A stretch of 37,127 nt of DNA from Pseudomonadota bacterium (GCA_947498315.1 CANMLD010000018.1:1-37127), one strand, 5' to 3'; positions 7,760-16,206 are shown, counted from the stretch's first letter. Translations and numbers: made by a program. Notes: a model not told the origin generated them from the letters alone.

Positions 7760-8557
7760 TCAGTACTTGACGTAAGGCGCCGGCGCTCCTGCCCCGTCGG
7801 CCGCGCCCTTACCGCCAAACACGTCGACGCCGTAACGCCTGCCTTCGCGGCGCAGGGTGCCGAAGAGGCGGTCCCAAACCCCCATGTGTTGGCCGAAGTT
7901 CACGTGGAAGTGCGCGTGGTGGTCGTCGTGGAACATCGACGGGCCTTGAAAGGGGATGCGCGACTCGAGGCGCACGCCCGAGTGATCGATGGTGTTCCAA
8001 ACTAGCGCATATACCAGCGTCACGATGACGGCTACGTAATGAATGGGAAAGAAAAAGAGCGGCAGGAAGCTCACCGTCTGAAACATCAGGAACTCGACCG
8101 GGTGCATCGCGGTCACCACGAAGGGCGTGGTGGCGACGTAGCGGTGGTGCCAGTGGTGGAAGGCTTTGAACATGGGGCGGAAGTGGAGCGCCCGGTGGGT
8201 CCAGTAGGCGAGGAAATCGACGGAGACGAAATACAACACGGCGCTCGCGGCGGTCCACGCCCAGCCGTACTGCGCGACGTCAAAGTAGATGGGCGTGTCC
8301 CAACCGCGGGTCAGGGCGTAGACGAGGTTGCCCGACAGGAAGCCGCCGAGCAGCAGGTTGAGCGTGCTGAGCTTCATCGCGTGGCGGGCCTGCTCGGGCC
8401 GAAGGAAGCGCTTCGGCTGGCACTTCCAGGTCTCCGGTTCGTGTGCGCGCTGGACGTAGTACTTGATGTGGTAGTAGCCGCCGACCGTCCAGAGGATGGC
8501 GACGCCGCCGGCCATCGAAGCCAGAGTGATACCGAGCCAGGCCCAGAACTCAGCCAC
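7760..8557 (-). CDS. Sterol desaturase / fatty acid hydroxylase family membrane enzyme
   Basis: A 265-residue membrane di-iron enzyme. The three histidine boxes are intact: HRALH (121-125), HHWHH (134-138) and HDDHHAHFH (210-218), with extra conserved His at 151 and 192. Hydrophobic segments lie at about 8-28, 64-84, 100-118 and 155-187. The family (ERG3 C-5 sterol desaturase, SUR2, C-4 methyl oxidase and relatives) inserts oxygen or a double bond into sterols or lipids. Translation from the GTG at 8557 overlaps the end of the Rieske-SCP2 gene by 8 bp, so the two are coupled and may act on the same substrate. Which reaction it catalyses cannot be read from the motifs. Confidence 0.9.
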   Translation of the reverse strand: MAEFWAWLGITLASMAGGVAILWTVGGYYHIKYYVQRAHEPETWKCQPKRFLRPEQARHAMKLSTLNLLLGGFLSGNLVYALTRGWDTPIYFDVAQYGWAWTAASAVLYFVSVDFLAYWTHRALHFRPMFKAFHHWHHRYVATTPFVVTAMHPVEFLMFQTVSFLPLFFFPIHYVAVIVTLVYALVWNTIDHSGVRLESRIPFQGPSMFHDDHHAHFHVNFGQHMGVWDRLFGTLRREGRRYGVDVFGGKGAADGAGAPAPYVKY

Positions 8558-10136
8558 CTGCGTTCACGCCGGCGATGGGGAAGAGGCGCTGCATCTTCAT
8601 GGCGAGCGTGACCGGGCCCTTGAGCTTGCCGCGGCCGGTCGAGAACGCGCGGGCGCCGTTCAGTTCACCATTGATCATGAGAAGATAGTCCGCTTCGCTC
8701 ATCTCTACGGTGATCGTCGGCGACGCGTGGCGGCCCGTCCCCTGGCGGATGGCCCCTCTCCGCACCTCAGCGAAGTGGAGCTGGTCTGGGTCGCCGCGCA
8801 GCACCCATTGAAAGACGGCGTCCACCTGGGCGCCGGCCCGCGAGTCGAAGCGCTGCTCGAGGCCGTCGAAGTACGACTGCACTGAGTCGAAGCGCGTCGC
8901 CTGTTTCGGGATGGAGAGGGGCTCCGCAGCAGGTCGGACCGGCCCGTCCGCGAGGTGGGCGTCGAGCTCTTCTTCGACGCGAGTCTGCGGCGGTGTTGAG
9001 GTCCGGATGCCAGCCAAATCCCCGAGACGACTGGTGATCGGCGCGAAGACGGCGGGGACGCCGCCGAAGCGATCGGCCAACCCGGCGAGTCGGGTGGCGA
9101 AGGCTTGCAACGGGCTGGGGATTCGCGGTGAGCGGCCTAGGGACGCCGGCTCGGGTACGGGCTCCGTGCTCGCCGAGACGCTCTCGGGCCAAGCGTAGAA
9201 CTGTCGGCACCACTTGCGGTAGCGGCCGATTGGACCGTCACCGCCCGCGAGGAGTGGCTTCTCGAGCCAGACCTTGTTGCCCCAGATGGGGAAGTCCTTC
9301 GCGAAGTCCTCTACGAAGGCGTCCCAGAAGATTTGGTCGATCTCGGCCGTATAGTCGGGGTCCGGCATTTCCCACGTGTTGGCGACGGCGAAAATGGCGA
9401 TGCTGTCGGGGCCGATGGGGGTCGGGTGGATGCGTTGACGGGTTCGAAGTCCGGCGGTGACGACATGCGTGCGCGAGACGATCTGCCCGAGTCCGTGGAG
9501 CGTGACGTCGAGCTCGACCTCGTTTACCTCCTCCGGCATCTGAATGGCGGCGCCGGTCGCGAGCAGGTTGAGCACGACCCGCATCTTGTGGCCGGTCTGC
9601 TCGACCGACGCGATGTCGGTGCGCGTCACGTGGTGGACGGGCAGGAGGTGCGAGCAGTCTACGGTGTTCTCCCCGACCTCTTGTGGGTGTGACGCGACCT
9701 CCCAACGGATGGTGCGGTTCGCGGTCCAGCCGCCCCACTCGAGCTCCGGTAGGCGCCAGGTGGGCTCACTGCCGTCGTGGCTGTAGAAGACGAAGACGAG
9801 GCCGTCCCTCTCGTCGACGTCCCAGGCCCGGACGCGCGCTTTCGCCGGGATCTTGGGCGCATAGGGCACGTCGACGCAGGTGCCGTGGACGTCGAAAGCC
9901 CAATTGTGAAACGGACACCGTAGGCACTCGCCGACGACCCGCCCGCCACCGAGGTGCGCGCCGAGGTGTGGACAGGTCTTGTCCACGGCCGACGCCACGC
10001 CGGACTCGGTGCGGAAGAGCACGATGTCTTGGCCGAAGTAGGTGACCGTGCGCACGTCGCCCCGCGCGAGCTCGGGCGAGAACAAGACGACGTACCAGCC
10101 GGTGGGATAAGACGGGAACGGGAAGCGCGGATGCAT
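8550..10136 (-). CDS. Rieske non-heme iron oxygenase fused to SCP2 sterol-carrier domain
   Basis: A 528-residue protein. The N-terminal Rieske [2Fe-2S] site is CPH at 55-57 and CPFH at 74-77 (CxH, 16 residues, CxxH). The mononuclear iron site has the usual D160-x2-H163-x4-H168 triad lead-in (DCSHLLPVH), and a later acid cluster around 280-290 may supply the third ligand. Overall it resembles the cholesterol 7-desaturase (DAF-36/Neverland) and KshA/SdmA-like sterol oxygenases. A Pro-rich linker (about 325-420) leads to an SCP2-type lipid-binding domain (about 425-525; EMSEADYLLMINGELNGARA). The fused carrier domain argues for a sterol or other hydrophobic substrate. It needs a reductase, which is not encoded here. 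It is first of a two-gene operon with the desaturase; the ATG at 10136 directly precedes the conserved PSYPTGWY start. Confidence 0.88.
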   Translation of the reverse strand: MHPRFPFPSYPTGWYVVLFSPELARGDVRTVTYFGQDIVLFRTESGVASAVDKTCPHLGAHLGGGRVVGECLRCPFHNWAFDVHGTCVDVPYAPKIPAKARVRAWDVDERDGLVFVFYSHDGSEPTWRLPELEWGGWTANRTIRWEVASHPQEVGENTVDCSHLLPVHHVTRTDIASVEQTGHKMRVVLNLLATGAAIQMPEEVNEVELDVTLHGLGQIVSRTHVVTAGLRTRQRIHPTPIGPDSIAIFAVANTWEMPDPDYTAEIDQIFWDAFVEDFAKDFPIWGNKVWLEKPLLAGGDGPIGRYRKWCRQFYAWPESVSASTEPVPEPASLGRSPRIPSPLQAFATRLAGLADRFGGVPAVFAPITSRLGDLAGIRTSTPPQTRVEEELDAHLADGPVRPAAEPLSIPKQATRFDSVQSYFDGLEQRFDSRAGAQVDAVFQWVLRGDPDQLHFAEVRRGAIRQGTGRHASPTITVEMSEADYLLMINGELNGARAFSTGRGKLKGPVTLAMKMQRLFPIAGVNAGG

Positions 10137-10329
10137 CAGCGTAGCCTAGCCTGGGCCTTTCCTTGAGGTCAACGGGTTCCGATACTTTGCGTCCGTCCGG
10201 AAGTCATCGTGCAACGCGGGCTAAAAGTCCTCGCGATGCTTGATGGTTATGCCTTTGAGCGTTCATCGCCTCGAGCGCACCGGCATCAGCGGGTCGGCTC
10301 GCTATGCCGGGTCGAAGTCAGCGTGCCAA

Positions 10330-10347
10330 CATATATTGTTATATATG
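10330..10347. promoter_or_regulatory. Palindromic operator/promoter of the vapBC locus
   Basis: CATATAT-TGTT-ATATATG is a perfect 7-bp inverted repeat with a 4-bp spacer, in an AT-rich patch (about 10329-10380) that stands out sharply in this GC-rich window. Toxin-antitoxin operons are commonly autoregulated at such palindromes by the antitoxin. TATATT/TATATA inside it could also serve as a -10 element. The rest of 10137-10329 holds no gene I can support. Confidence 0.55.
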
Positions 10348-10354
10348 CTACGTT

Positions 10355-10621
10355 ATTAAGACAGCGATTTAAATTAATGATCAGCTGTACCGGCGGGCCA
10401 GGCTAACTGCTGTCGAGACCGGGACCACGCTCAGAGCGCTCGTCGAAGCAGGCTTGCGTGCGGTACTGCCAGCGGCACCGGAGGAAAGCGTGGAGAGGCG
10501 CATCACGGAGAGCCTGACGGTCATGCGCGCCTTGCAGGCCGAGTTTGCGGCCGCGGCTACTGGTGACCGGCGCACGGACGACCAGATACTTGGGTACGAC
10601 GACAAGGGCATGCCTTCGTGA
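10355..10621 (+). pseudogene. vapB: VapB-like antitoxin with no canonical start
   Basis: The frame ending at the TGA at 10619-10621 reads like a complete VapB: IKTAI, then INDQLYRRARLTAVETGTTL, ALVEAGLRAVL (ribbon-helix-helix type) and the toxin-binding end DDQILGYDDKGMPS. However, a TAA at 10370-10372 lies between the first strand and INDQL, exactly where another residue should be. No ATG, GTG or TTG occurs in frame before TTG 10454, which would delete most of the DNA-binding part. Either the gene is broken by one nonsense change, or it starts at a rare codon (ATT at 10373 or CTG at 10385). It overlaps vapC by 4 bp (GTGA). The nearby ATG at 10377 is in another frame and stops after nine codons. 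Confidence 0.6.
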
Positions 10622-11019
10622 GCGGCATGGTGGTCGACACGTCGGCCCTCACCGCCATCCTGAAGGGCGAAGCGCTCGCCGACCGGCTCATGACAGCGAT
10701 GGCAGCGGCCGGCGCTGTGACCGTTCCAGCTCCCGTCGTGCTCGAGTGTAAGCTCGTCGCGATTGGCTGGGCAGGCGCTGTCGGTCCTGGGCTTGTGGAC
10801 GCTCTGTTGAGGCAATTGGCCGCCAAAGTGGCCCCCTTCGGAGGCATTGAGGCGGAGCTTGCTGTCGAAGGGTTCAACCGATTCGGTAAGGGCCGCCACC
10901 CAGCACCACCGAACTTCGGCGATTGTTTCGTCTATGGCGCTGTCCGCGCCGCCAAGCTGCCGCTGCTCTTCGACGGGGCCGACTTCGGCCAAACGGACCT
11001 CATCGCGGCGGCCTATTAG
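10618..11019 (+). CDS. vapC: VapC-family PIN-domain ribonuclease toxin
   Basis: A 133-residue PIN domain toxin, normal length. The acidic metal-binding residues are in place: D7 in VVDTSA, E43 in VVLEC, D102 in NFGDCFVYG and D121 in GADFGQTD. VapC toxins are Mg-dependent RNases that cut tRNA or rRNA and are held in check by VapB. The GTG at 10618 overlaps the antitoxin stop (GTGA); an ATG at 10627 is an alternative start. The toxin frame is intact although the antitoxin start is not. Its stop abuts the end of the convergent pseudogene at 11020. Confidence 0.9.
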   Translation: MSGMVVDTSALTAILKGEALADRLMTAMAAAGAVTVPAPVVLECKLVAIGWAGAVGPGLVDALLRQLAAKVAPFGGIEAELAVEGFNRFGKGRHPAPPNFGDCFVYGAVRAAKLPLLFDGADFGQTDLIAAAY

Positions 11020-11812
11020 CTACGCATCCGGACGAATCACGAGGTTCACGAGCGCGTCACTGTTCGCGGTCATGTAGGTCATGTAGGTCATGTAGAAGCG
11101 GCCGTCGGCGCCTGCGACCATGTCCGCGAGGCGCTCCTGAGTCGTGAGACCCTCGAATTGGTCATCGACTAACTAGGCGGCGCCACTGCCGGCTTTGTGC
11201 AGCGCGAAGGCCATCTCTTTCGTCGTGTTGTTGCCGAAGGAGATGCACTTGGTCCCCTTGCCGTTGACCGCGATGGCGAAGGCGGTGTCGTCGACGTTGA
11301 GGTCGAGCACGGCGGCCGCGGACCACGAGGTGCCGCCTGCCCCGGTCATGTCGGTGGCGACCACGAGCTGGCCGTTCAGGCGATAAGCGACGTACCGGGT
11401 GCCATTGGCGCCTACCGCCATCGTGGGTTCTCCACCACCTGAAGAGCCTGGGATGGTGTCCGTGCCGTTGCTTCCGTACAGCACGATCTTACCGTCTGAG
11501 ACGGTCGGGGCCCAGGCGTCAGGGCCGTGAGCCACCGCCCGGCCGAGGTCCGAGAAGCCGCTGAGGCTGAGGAGGCCCACGCCTGACCAGGTCGTCCCTT
11601 CGAATGACGTCGCTCGGCGTGCCGGCGACGTCAGCAGCCCCGTCCGAGCCATCGTTGCCATCACTTCCGTCGGCGCTCGCATCGTTCGAGTTGGAGCGGC
11701 GACCGCCTGCGCTGGTGCAGGCCGCGGCCAGAACGGCCATGGACAAGACAGCGGTAGCGGCGGCAAGGGCTGTGGTCGAGCGTAGAAGGGACGTGCGGTG
11801 TGAGCTTTTCAT
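11020..11812 (-). pseudogene. Broken lipoprotein gene (frameshift plus amber codon)
   Basis: The first part (ATG 11812) encodes a lipoprotein signal (SMAVLAAACTS) and an Asp/Ser/Gly-rich linker, then around 11590-11640 the coding pattern jumps to another frame, reading a propeller-like sequence (SFEGTTWSGVGLLSLSGFSD ... EPTMAVGANGTRYVAYRLNG) to a TAG at 11173-11175. The same frame stays open after this TAG for 50 codons (LVDDQFEGLTTQERLADMVA ... NLVIRPDA) to a second TAG at 11020-11022, and this tail looks equally coding. So the gene seems to have lost its frame once and gained one stop; sequencing error is possible for either. It sits 10 bp downstream of the M1 peptidase gene and was probably its operon partner. 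Function unknown. Confidence 0.65.
11069..11095. repeat. 9-bp tandem repeat, three copies
   Basis: Three copies of gtcatgtag, in frame on the minus strand, encode MTY-MTY-MT in the tail of the broken lipoprotein gene. Confidence 0.85.
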
Positions 11813-11822
11813 TGGGCGCAAG

Positions 11823-13973
11823 CTACGGTTCGGACGAATCCATCACCAACTTCAAAATGACATCGGCGGCGTCGATCGCAGCGGCGATCTCCGGGTCATC
11901 GCCAACAGCGGCCTTCAGCACCCCCTTCACGAGGTGGCGCATCGAGTCGTCGCCCACGGCGCTCGGGTCGCTGGAGGGTGCCACGCCGATGTTCCCGCCC
12001 GCGCTCGGCGGTGCCGGTGGCTCCTCATCGAATCCACCAAACTGTCCGACGAGCTTCGTGCCGAGCCGGATGAGCGTGGCCCAATCGAGCTCGCCCTCGC
12101 CGAGACCCTCGTCCGCGAGCAAGGTCTGGACGAGCTTCCCGATCTCCTTGGCGTCCTTCGATTGCATGAAGCGCATCAGGCCCTGGAGCTCCGGTGGCAG
12201 GTCTGCGGCCCCAAAGAGCGAGGGGAGTACGGCGACGACGTCGATGTCGCCGATATCCTGGTCGCCGTGTGTCTGCGTCAGCCACCGGTTGGCGAGCGCC
12301 TCCGCCACCTTCGGTTCCCGCGACGCCCCGATGAGGCCGCCGACGAGATCGTCGAAGCGCGCGGTCTCGAAGGTGAATCGCCGGTAGTATTCCTTCAGGA
12401 ACGCGAAATGGGCGTCGTCGCCGAGGTGGTCCCGCATGGCGTCGAAGAAGAGCGCGCCTTTGCCGTAGACGATGCCGGCGTACTCCATCATCCCGTTGAA
12501 CTCGCTCGTCGCGAGGGCGACCGGGCGGTCTTTGGCGCCCGTGAGCCGGGCGAGCTGATAAGGCAACGCGACCTGCAGCGTCCGCTGCGTGTCTGCGACG
12601 GCCTTGCCGTGGACCCGCTCGAAGTGCAGGAGCGCACTGTGGTTGGCCAGCGCCTCGTCGATGAACGGGTGGCGCTTCGAGTCGCTCCCAACCGCGGCGT
12701 TCCACCACTCGTGAGCGACCTCGTGGGCGACCACGAACTCGAGGGTGTCCTTCAGATAGCCCGACGTCGCCATGGCTTGCGCGACCGGGTCGCCGCCATC
12801 CGGGAGGTCCGGGGCGTAGAACATGCTCCCGATGGTCACGAGGCCTGGGAACTCGACGCCGCCCGCGCCGCCGACGAGCGGGGCTTCGACGAGGTCGAGC
12901 TCGGTGAACGCGTAGGGGCCGAACTCGCGATTGAAGATACCCATCGCGTTCTCCGCGTGAGTGAGGACCGCCCTACCGGACCGCTCGTGCGCTTTGAGCG
13001 CCCACGAGCGGATGGTCACGCCGTCGACGACCGACCGGCGCTCGACGAAGTCGTGAGACGCCATCAGCGTGAACTCCCTCGCAGCTCCAGCGACGAACTG
13101 GAGGCGACGGCGCGAGTCGCCGAGTGACGCGGCGCTGTCCGCCGGGACCTCGACGCCTGTCGCAGCCACGGCCACACCTTTGTCGATGGTCAGGTTGACG
13201 ACGTAGTTCGACGCGTCGAAGTAGCTGACGTCGCCTACGCCTCCGCCGGGCTCTACGTCCCAGCCGTTGTCGTCGTAGGCGGCCAGGATCGGGTACCAGA
13301 GCCCGAGGCTCACGATGCCGTCGCCCACCCCGAACACGCCATAGCCGCCGTGCTGCTCTCCCATGACGAGCTGCATGAGCTGCTGCATCGCCTGCTTGGC
13401 CATGTCGCCCGCGCCGGGCGCTTGCCTGTGGAGGAGGCCGCGGAAGTCGAAGGTGACTTCAGCCGTGGCGCCGGGTGCGAGCGGGGTGAGCAGAGATAGC
13501 CTCAGCCGGTCACCGAGGCTTCGTGCCGTCGCCGGCGTCCCGCCAACTCGTACGTCGTTTACAGCGAGGTGCTTCACGCCGTCGGGCGAGAGCTCGGCCG
13601 AGTTCGGGTAAAGGAGGAAGTTGAGCTCGGTGAGCGTGTCCTTCTCCCGATTGACGACGGTGAGCGCCATCTTCCCGCTGTAGGTGAACAGGTCGAGGTC
13701 GAGGTCGAGGTCGATGCGGTACAGCGGGGCCTGAGTAAGCGCCTCGAGCCGAGCCGCCGTCAGCACGGCTGGGGCTACGCTCTGCTTCAGAATGGCGGCG
13801 GCGTCCCACGTTTGACCCACGGGGGCGACTGCGCCGGGGCTGGCGACGCCGCCAAGAGCAGCGGCCGTTGCGGAAGCCGCTGGCGCGTCGTTCTGCGGCT
13901 TAGAACACCCGAGACCGAGTATAGACGCGGCAACGACGTACGTGCCCACCCGAGTGACGGAACTCCCGATCAT
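11823..13973 (-). CDS. M1-family zinc metallopeptidase lipoprotein
   Basis: A 716-residue gluzincin. The zinc site is H417-E418-V-A-H421 with the third ligand E440 exactly 18 residues later (HEVAHEWW ... DEALAN). The substrate-binding GXMEN loop is replaced by a GGVEFPG-type version, as in some bacterial M1 relatives. A lipobox (SILGLGC, near residue 23) follows the signal peptide, so it should sit on a membrane facing the periplasm or outside. I chose the ATG at 13973, which has a good GGGAGG site 5 bases upstream and starts the signal peptide; the frame upstream of it is not lipoprotein-like. The N-terminal beta domain holds a DLDLDLDLDLF run from a 6-bp repeat (about 13690-13714). It is divergent from the gene at 14111 across a 137-bp gap. 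Confidence 0.9.
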   Translation of the reverse strand: MIGSSVTRVGTYVVAASILGLGCSKPQNDAPAASATAAALGGVASPGAVAPVGQTWDAAAILKQSVAPAVLTAARLEALTQAPLYRIDLDLDLDLFTYSGKMALTVVNREKDTLTELNFLLYPNSAELSPDGVKHLAVNDVRVGGTPATARSLGDRLRLSLLTPLAPGATAEVTFDFRGLLHRQAPGAGDMAKQAMQQLMQLVMGEQHGGYGVFGVGDGIVSLGLWYPILAAYDDNGWDVEPGGGVGDVSYFDASNYVVNLTIDKGVAVAATGVEVPADSAASLGDSRRRLQFVAGAAREFTLMASHDFVERRSVVDGVTIRSWALKAHERSGRAVLTHAENAMGIFNREFGPYAFTELDLVEAPLVGGAGGVEFPGLVTIGSMFYAPDLPDGGDPVAQAMATSGYLKDTLEFVVAHEVAHEWWNAAVGSDSKRHPFIDEALANHSALLHFERVHGKAVADTQRTLQVALPYQLARLTGAKDRPVALATSEFNGMMEYAGIVYGKGALFFDAMRDHLGDDAHFAFLKEYYRRFTFETARFDDLVGGLIGASREPKVAEALANRWLTQTHGDQDIGDIDVVAVLPSLFGAADLPPELQGLMRFMQSKDAKEIGKLVQTLLADEGLGEGELDWATLIRLGTKLVGQFGGFDEEPPAPPSAGGNIGVAPSSDPSAVGDDSMRHLVKGVLKAAVGDDPEIAAAIDAADVILKLVMDSSEP

Positions 13974-14110
13974 GGCTACCTCCCGAAGGGCCGTACGCGA
14001 GGGACGACGGACCCCATGATGACGCCAGTCAACGTTGCTGGACGGATTGCCAGAACGAGCCAGCAGGCGCGACCATTCCACGCGACTCAATCCTGTGTCA
14101 TGGTCGATTC

Positions 14111-15289
14111 ATGGTCGACCTCTTTCGTTCGCCAGCCGCGACTCGCGCGACCTCTCTCGGGCGCTGGGCGCTCGTGGCCGCTCTCCCCCTCTCGATGGCT
14201 GCCTGGGGAGCGGGCGAGAGCGCAGCGCCTGCCGGGAGTGACAGCGCTGAGCTCGACGACTCGGGCGTCGCGATTGACGACGACGTGGCGCCAGTGAACG
14301 ACACCGCCGAGGACAAACCTGATCTCGAGGGCTTGGACAGCGTCGAGCCAGACACCGAGATGCCGGACACGCGCGTACCTGCCGCACTCCAGGCCGTATA
14401 CACCCTCGGAGAGAAGTCCTACCCCGAGAGCGTCGAGTTCGATCCTGCCACTCGCCGCTTCTTCACGGCGAGCCTCGAGCTCGGCAACGTCGTCGTGACC
14501 GACGGCGTCACGGGCGAGAGCGAGGAGTTCTTCGCGGGCAACGGCGAGCCCGGCTGGCTGGGCCTCGGCATGCAGGTCGATGCGGCACGCCGCCGACTCT
14601 GGGTTTGTGTCGCACGCGAAAAGACCATCGACTACGGGGAGGTGTGGCAGCTCGATCTCGACACGGGCACCCGCCTCGCTCGCCTGAACCTCGCCGAGAC
14701 CGCCGACAAGGGCGCTTGCACCGACTTCGCGCTGGCGGACGACGGTGGCGTCTTCGTCACTGACCGCCAGCACGGCCGCATCTACCGCGTCAGTGGCGGG
14801 GAGACTCCAGCGGCCACCGTGGCAGTCGAGGACTCGGCGCTCGACCCGGTCGCGGTGGGGCAAAACGGCGTCGTGCTGAACCCGAACCAGAAGGTGCTGA
14901 TCAGTGGGAAGTACTTGCCGGTACGGCTGATGCGCTCCGACCTGACGAATGCAGCCGCGCCCGTCGTCACCGAGCTCACACTCGACTTCAGCTTCCTCGC
15001 CGGTGGCGCTGACGACCTCGTGCTCCACGGCGAGAAGCTCTACGTCGTGGTCGAAGACCGCGTCGCTCAGATCACCTTTGCCGATGGAGACTGGACGGCC
15101 GCGTCCATCACGACGACCGTCCCCATCTGGGAGGAGGGTGCCGACCTCATCGGGGGCTTCTCCGGTATCGTCGTCGCGGAAGGGGCGCTCTACGCCTCAC
15201 GTAGCGACGTGGTGCTCTGGGGCTTTGGGGCGGCCAGCGAACGACCGTTCGTCCTTCGACGTGTCGCGGGCATCGCGGGAGGACTCTGA
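14111..15289 (+). CDS. Secreted SMP-30/propeller-like protein
   Basis: A 392-residue exported protein: a signal peptide (about 1-35, WALVAALPLSMAAWGAGES, without the Cys a lipoprotein would need), an Asp/Glu-rich spacer (36-85), then repeats typical of a beta-propeller of the SMP-30/gluconolactonase or NHL kind (ESVEFDPATRRFFTASLELG, GACTDFALADDGGVFVTDRQ, GRIYRV). The fold can be guessed; the ligand or reaction cannot. The stop codon TGA lies within the CTGAG flank of repeat element copy 1, which begins 2 bp later. Confidence 0.7.
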   Translation: MVDLFRSPAATRATSLGRWALVAALPLSMAAWGAGESAAPAGSDSAELDDSGVAIDDDVAPVNDTAEDKPDLEGLDSVEPDTEMPDTRVPAALQAVYTLGEKSYPESVEFDPATRRFFTASLELGNVVVTDGVTGESEEFFAGNGEPGWLGLGMQVDAARRRLWVCVAREKTIDYGEVWQLDLDTGTRLARLNLAETADKGACTDFALADDGGVFVTDRQHGRIYRVSGGETPAATVAVEDSALDPVAVGQNGVVLNPNQKVLISGKYLPVRLMRSDLTNAAAPVVTELTLDFSFLAGGADDLVLHGEKLYVVVEDRVAQITFADGDWTAASITTTVPIWEEGADLIGGFSGIVVAEGALYASRSDVVLWGFGAASERPFVLRRVAGIAGGL

Positions 15290-15290
15290 G

Positions 15291-15464
15291 AGGGTCAGAC
15301 AAAACTCCGATTGGCGTTCGCCGGCAATTTTCGAGCATCGAGTTGCTCTCGCGCCTAGAAGGGCTATGAGCCCGTCTTCGTCGCTCAATTACGCGCCTAT
15401 CGGCGCCAACTCGTTTCCTAGAAAATTGCGCGGCGTACACTCAACCTCCATTTTGTCTGACCCT
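15291..15464 (+). mobile_element. Palindromic MITE-like element, copy 1 (174 bp)
   Basis: The ends are AGGGTCAGACAAAA and TTTTGTCTGACCCT, a perfect terminal inverted repeat that continues imperfectly to about 46 bp (inner GCAATTTTC matched by GAAAATTGC). The centre holds smaller hairpins (GGGCT..AGCCC and GCGCC..GGCGC). CTCTGAG flanks both sides (15284-15290 and 15463-15469), fitting a target-site duplication that partly overlaps the ends. Same orientation as copy 3. It contains no gene. Confidence 0.85.
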
Positions 15465-15480
15465 CTGAGCCCAGACGGCG

Positions 15481-16206
15481 CTAGAGCGTCTCTCGTAGGA
15501 AGTTCTCCATGGCCTGAAAGGCCCGAGTGGCGCTCTGAGGACGGAAGACCAAACCGTTATCTGCGTCGTTCGCTGCTGGGTTCGTGAAGGCGTGGCTCGT
15601 GCTCCCGTACGCGTGCAACTGCCAGTCGGCCTGGGCGGCGGTCAGCTCGTTCATGAAGGACACCATGAGCTCCGGCTTGGCCATCGGGTCATCGTAGCCA
15701 TGGAGCGCCAGGATGCGCGCTGTGATCGGCCCTTGATGGCCCAGGTCCGGCGGGAAGAAGAGCCCGTGGAAGGCGACGACGGCCTTGACGCCAGGTGCGT
15801 TGGCGCGAGCCAAGTCGAGCGCGCAGAGGCCCCCGAAGCAGAAGCCGATGACGCCGACGCGGGCCGCGTCGGCTCCCTCGAGCTCACGCGCCGTCATCAC
15901 CGCGGCCATGAGGCGCGTCCGGAGGGCTGCCCGGTCCTTGACCCACGGGGTCATGAGCGCCGAGCCCTCTTCGGCAGTCGAGCCGTGACGGCCCTTGCCG
16001 TAGACGTCGAGCGCCATGCCGATGTAGCCCAGGCCCGCCAGCATTTCGGCTTTCTCGCGTGCGAACGAGTCTTGGCCGTACCAGGCATGGGCCACGAGCA
16101 CGACCGGCGTCGGCAGCGCGATCGGCGAGCTGGGGTAAGCGACGAACGCCTCGAGTTCCCTAGATCCGTCGGCGTAGGAGAAGCGATAGGTCTTGGCAGT
16201 GGTCAT
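15481..16206 (-). CDS. Dienelactone hydrolase family protein
   Basis: A 241-residue alpha/beta hydrolase of the dienelactone hydrolase family. The catalytic triad is visible: nucleophile C123 in GFCFGG, an Asp in HGYDDP (172 or 173) and H205 in TSHAFTNP. Length is normal, no signal peptide, so it is cytoplasmic. Family members open lactone rings or cleave small esters; no aromatic-degradation genes are nearby to name a substrate. I chose ATG 16206 (MTTAKTYRF), with the upstream 12 codons of the open frame excluded. It reads toward repeat element copy 1. The 231 bp between it and the CheX-like gene hold the two divergent promoters and nothing else I can support. Confidence 0.88.
   Translation of the reverse strand: MTTAKTYRFSYADGSRELEAFVAYPSSPIALPTPVVLVAHAWYGQDSFAREKAEMLAGLGYIGMALDVYGKGRHGSTAEEGSALMTPWVKDRAALRTRLMAAVMTARELEGADAARVGVIGFCFGGLCALDLARANAPGVKAVVAFHGLFFPPDLGHQGPITARILALHGYDDPMAKPELMVSFMNELTAAQADWQLHAYGSTSHAFTNPAANDADNGLVFRPQSATRAFQAMENFLRETL

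Noticed and set aside
10209-10406. 65-codon ORF running into the vapB region
   Set aside because: It crosses the palindromic operator and ends early; the real VapB sequence is in another frame.
10381-10992. Minus-strand ORF (203 codons) over vapBC
   Set aside because: Antisense to a clear PIN-domain toxin; no start context or domain.
11604-13127. Long plus-strand ORF (507 codons) opposite the M1 peptidase
   Set aside because: It lies wholly over a gene with clear zinc-site motifs and a good ribosome-binding site, and its product is His/Arg/Asp-rich without domains, as expected of an antisense shadow in GC-rich DNA.
15291-15464. Coding potential of the repeat elements (a conserved peptide ending LENCRRTPIGVLSDP appears in copies 1 and 3)
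   Set aside because: The frame breaks in copy 2, there is no consistent start, and similarity at protein level follows simply from the conserved palindromic DNA.
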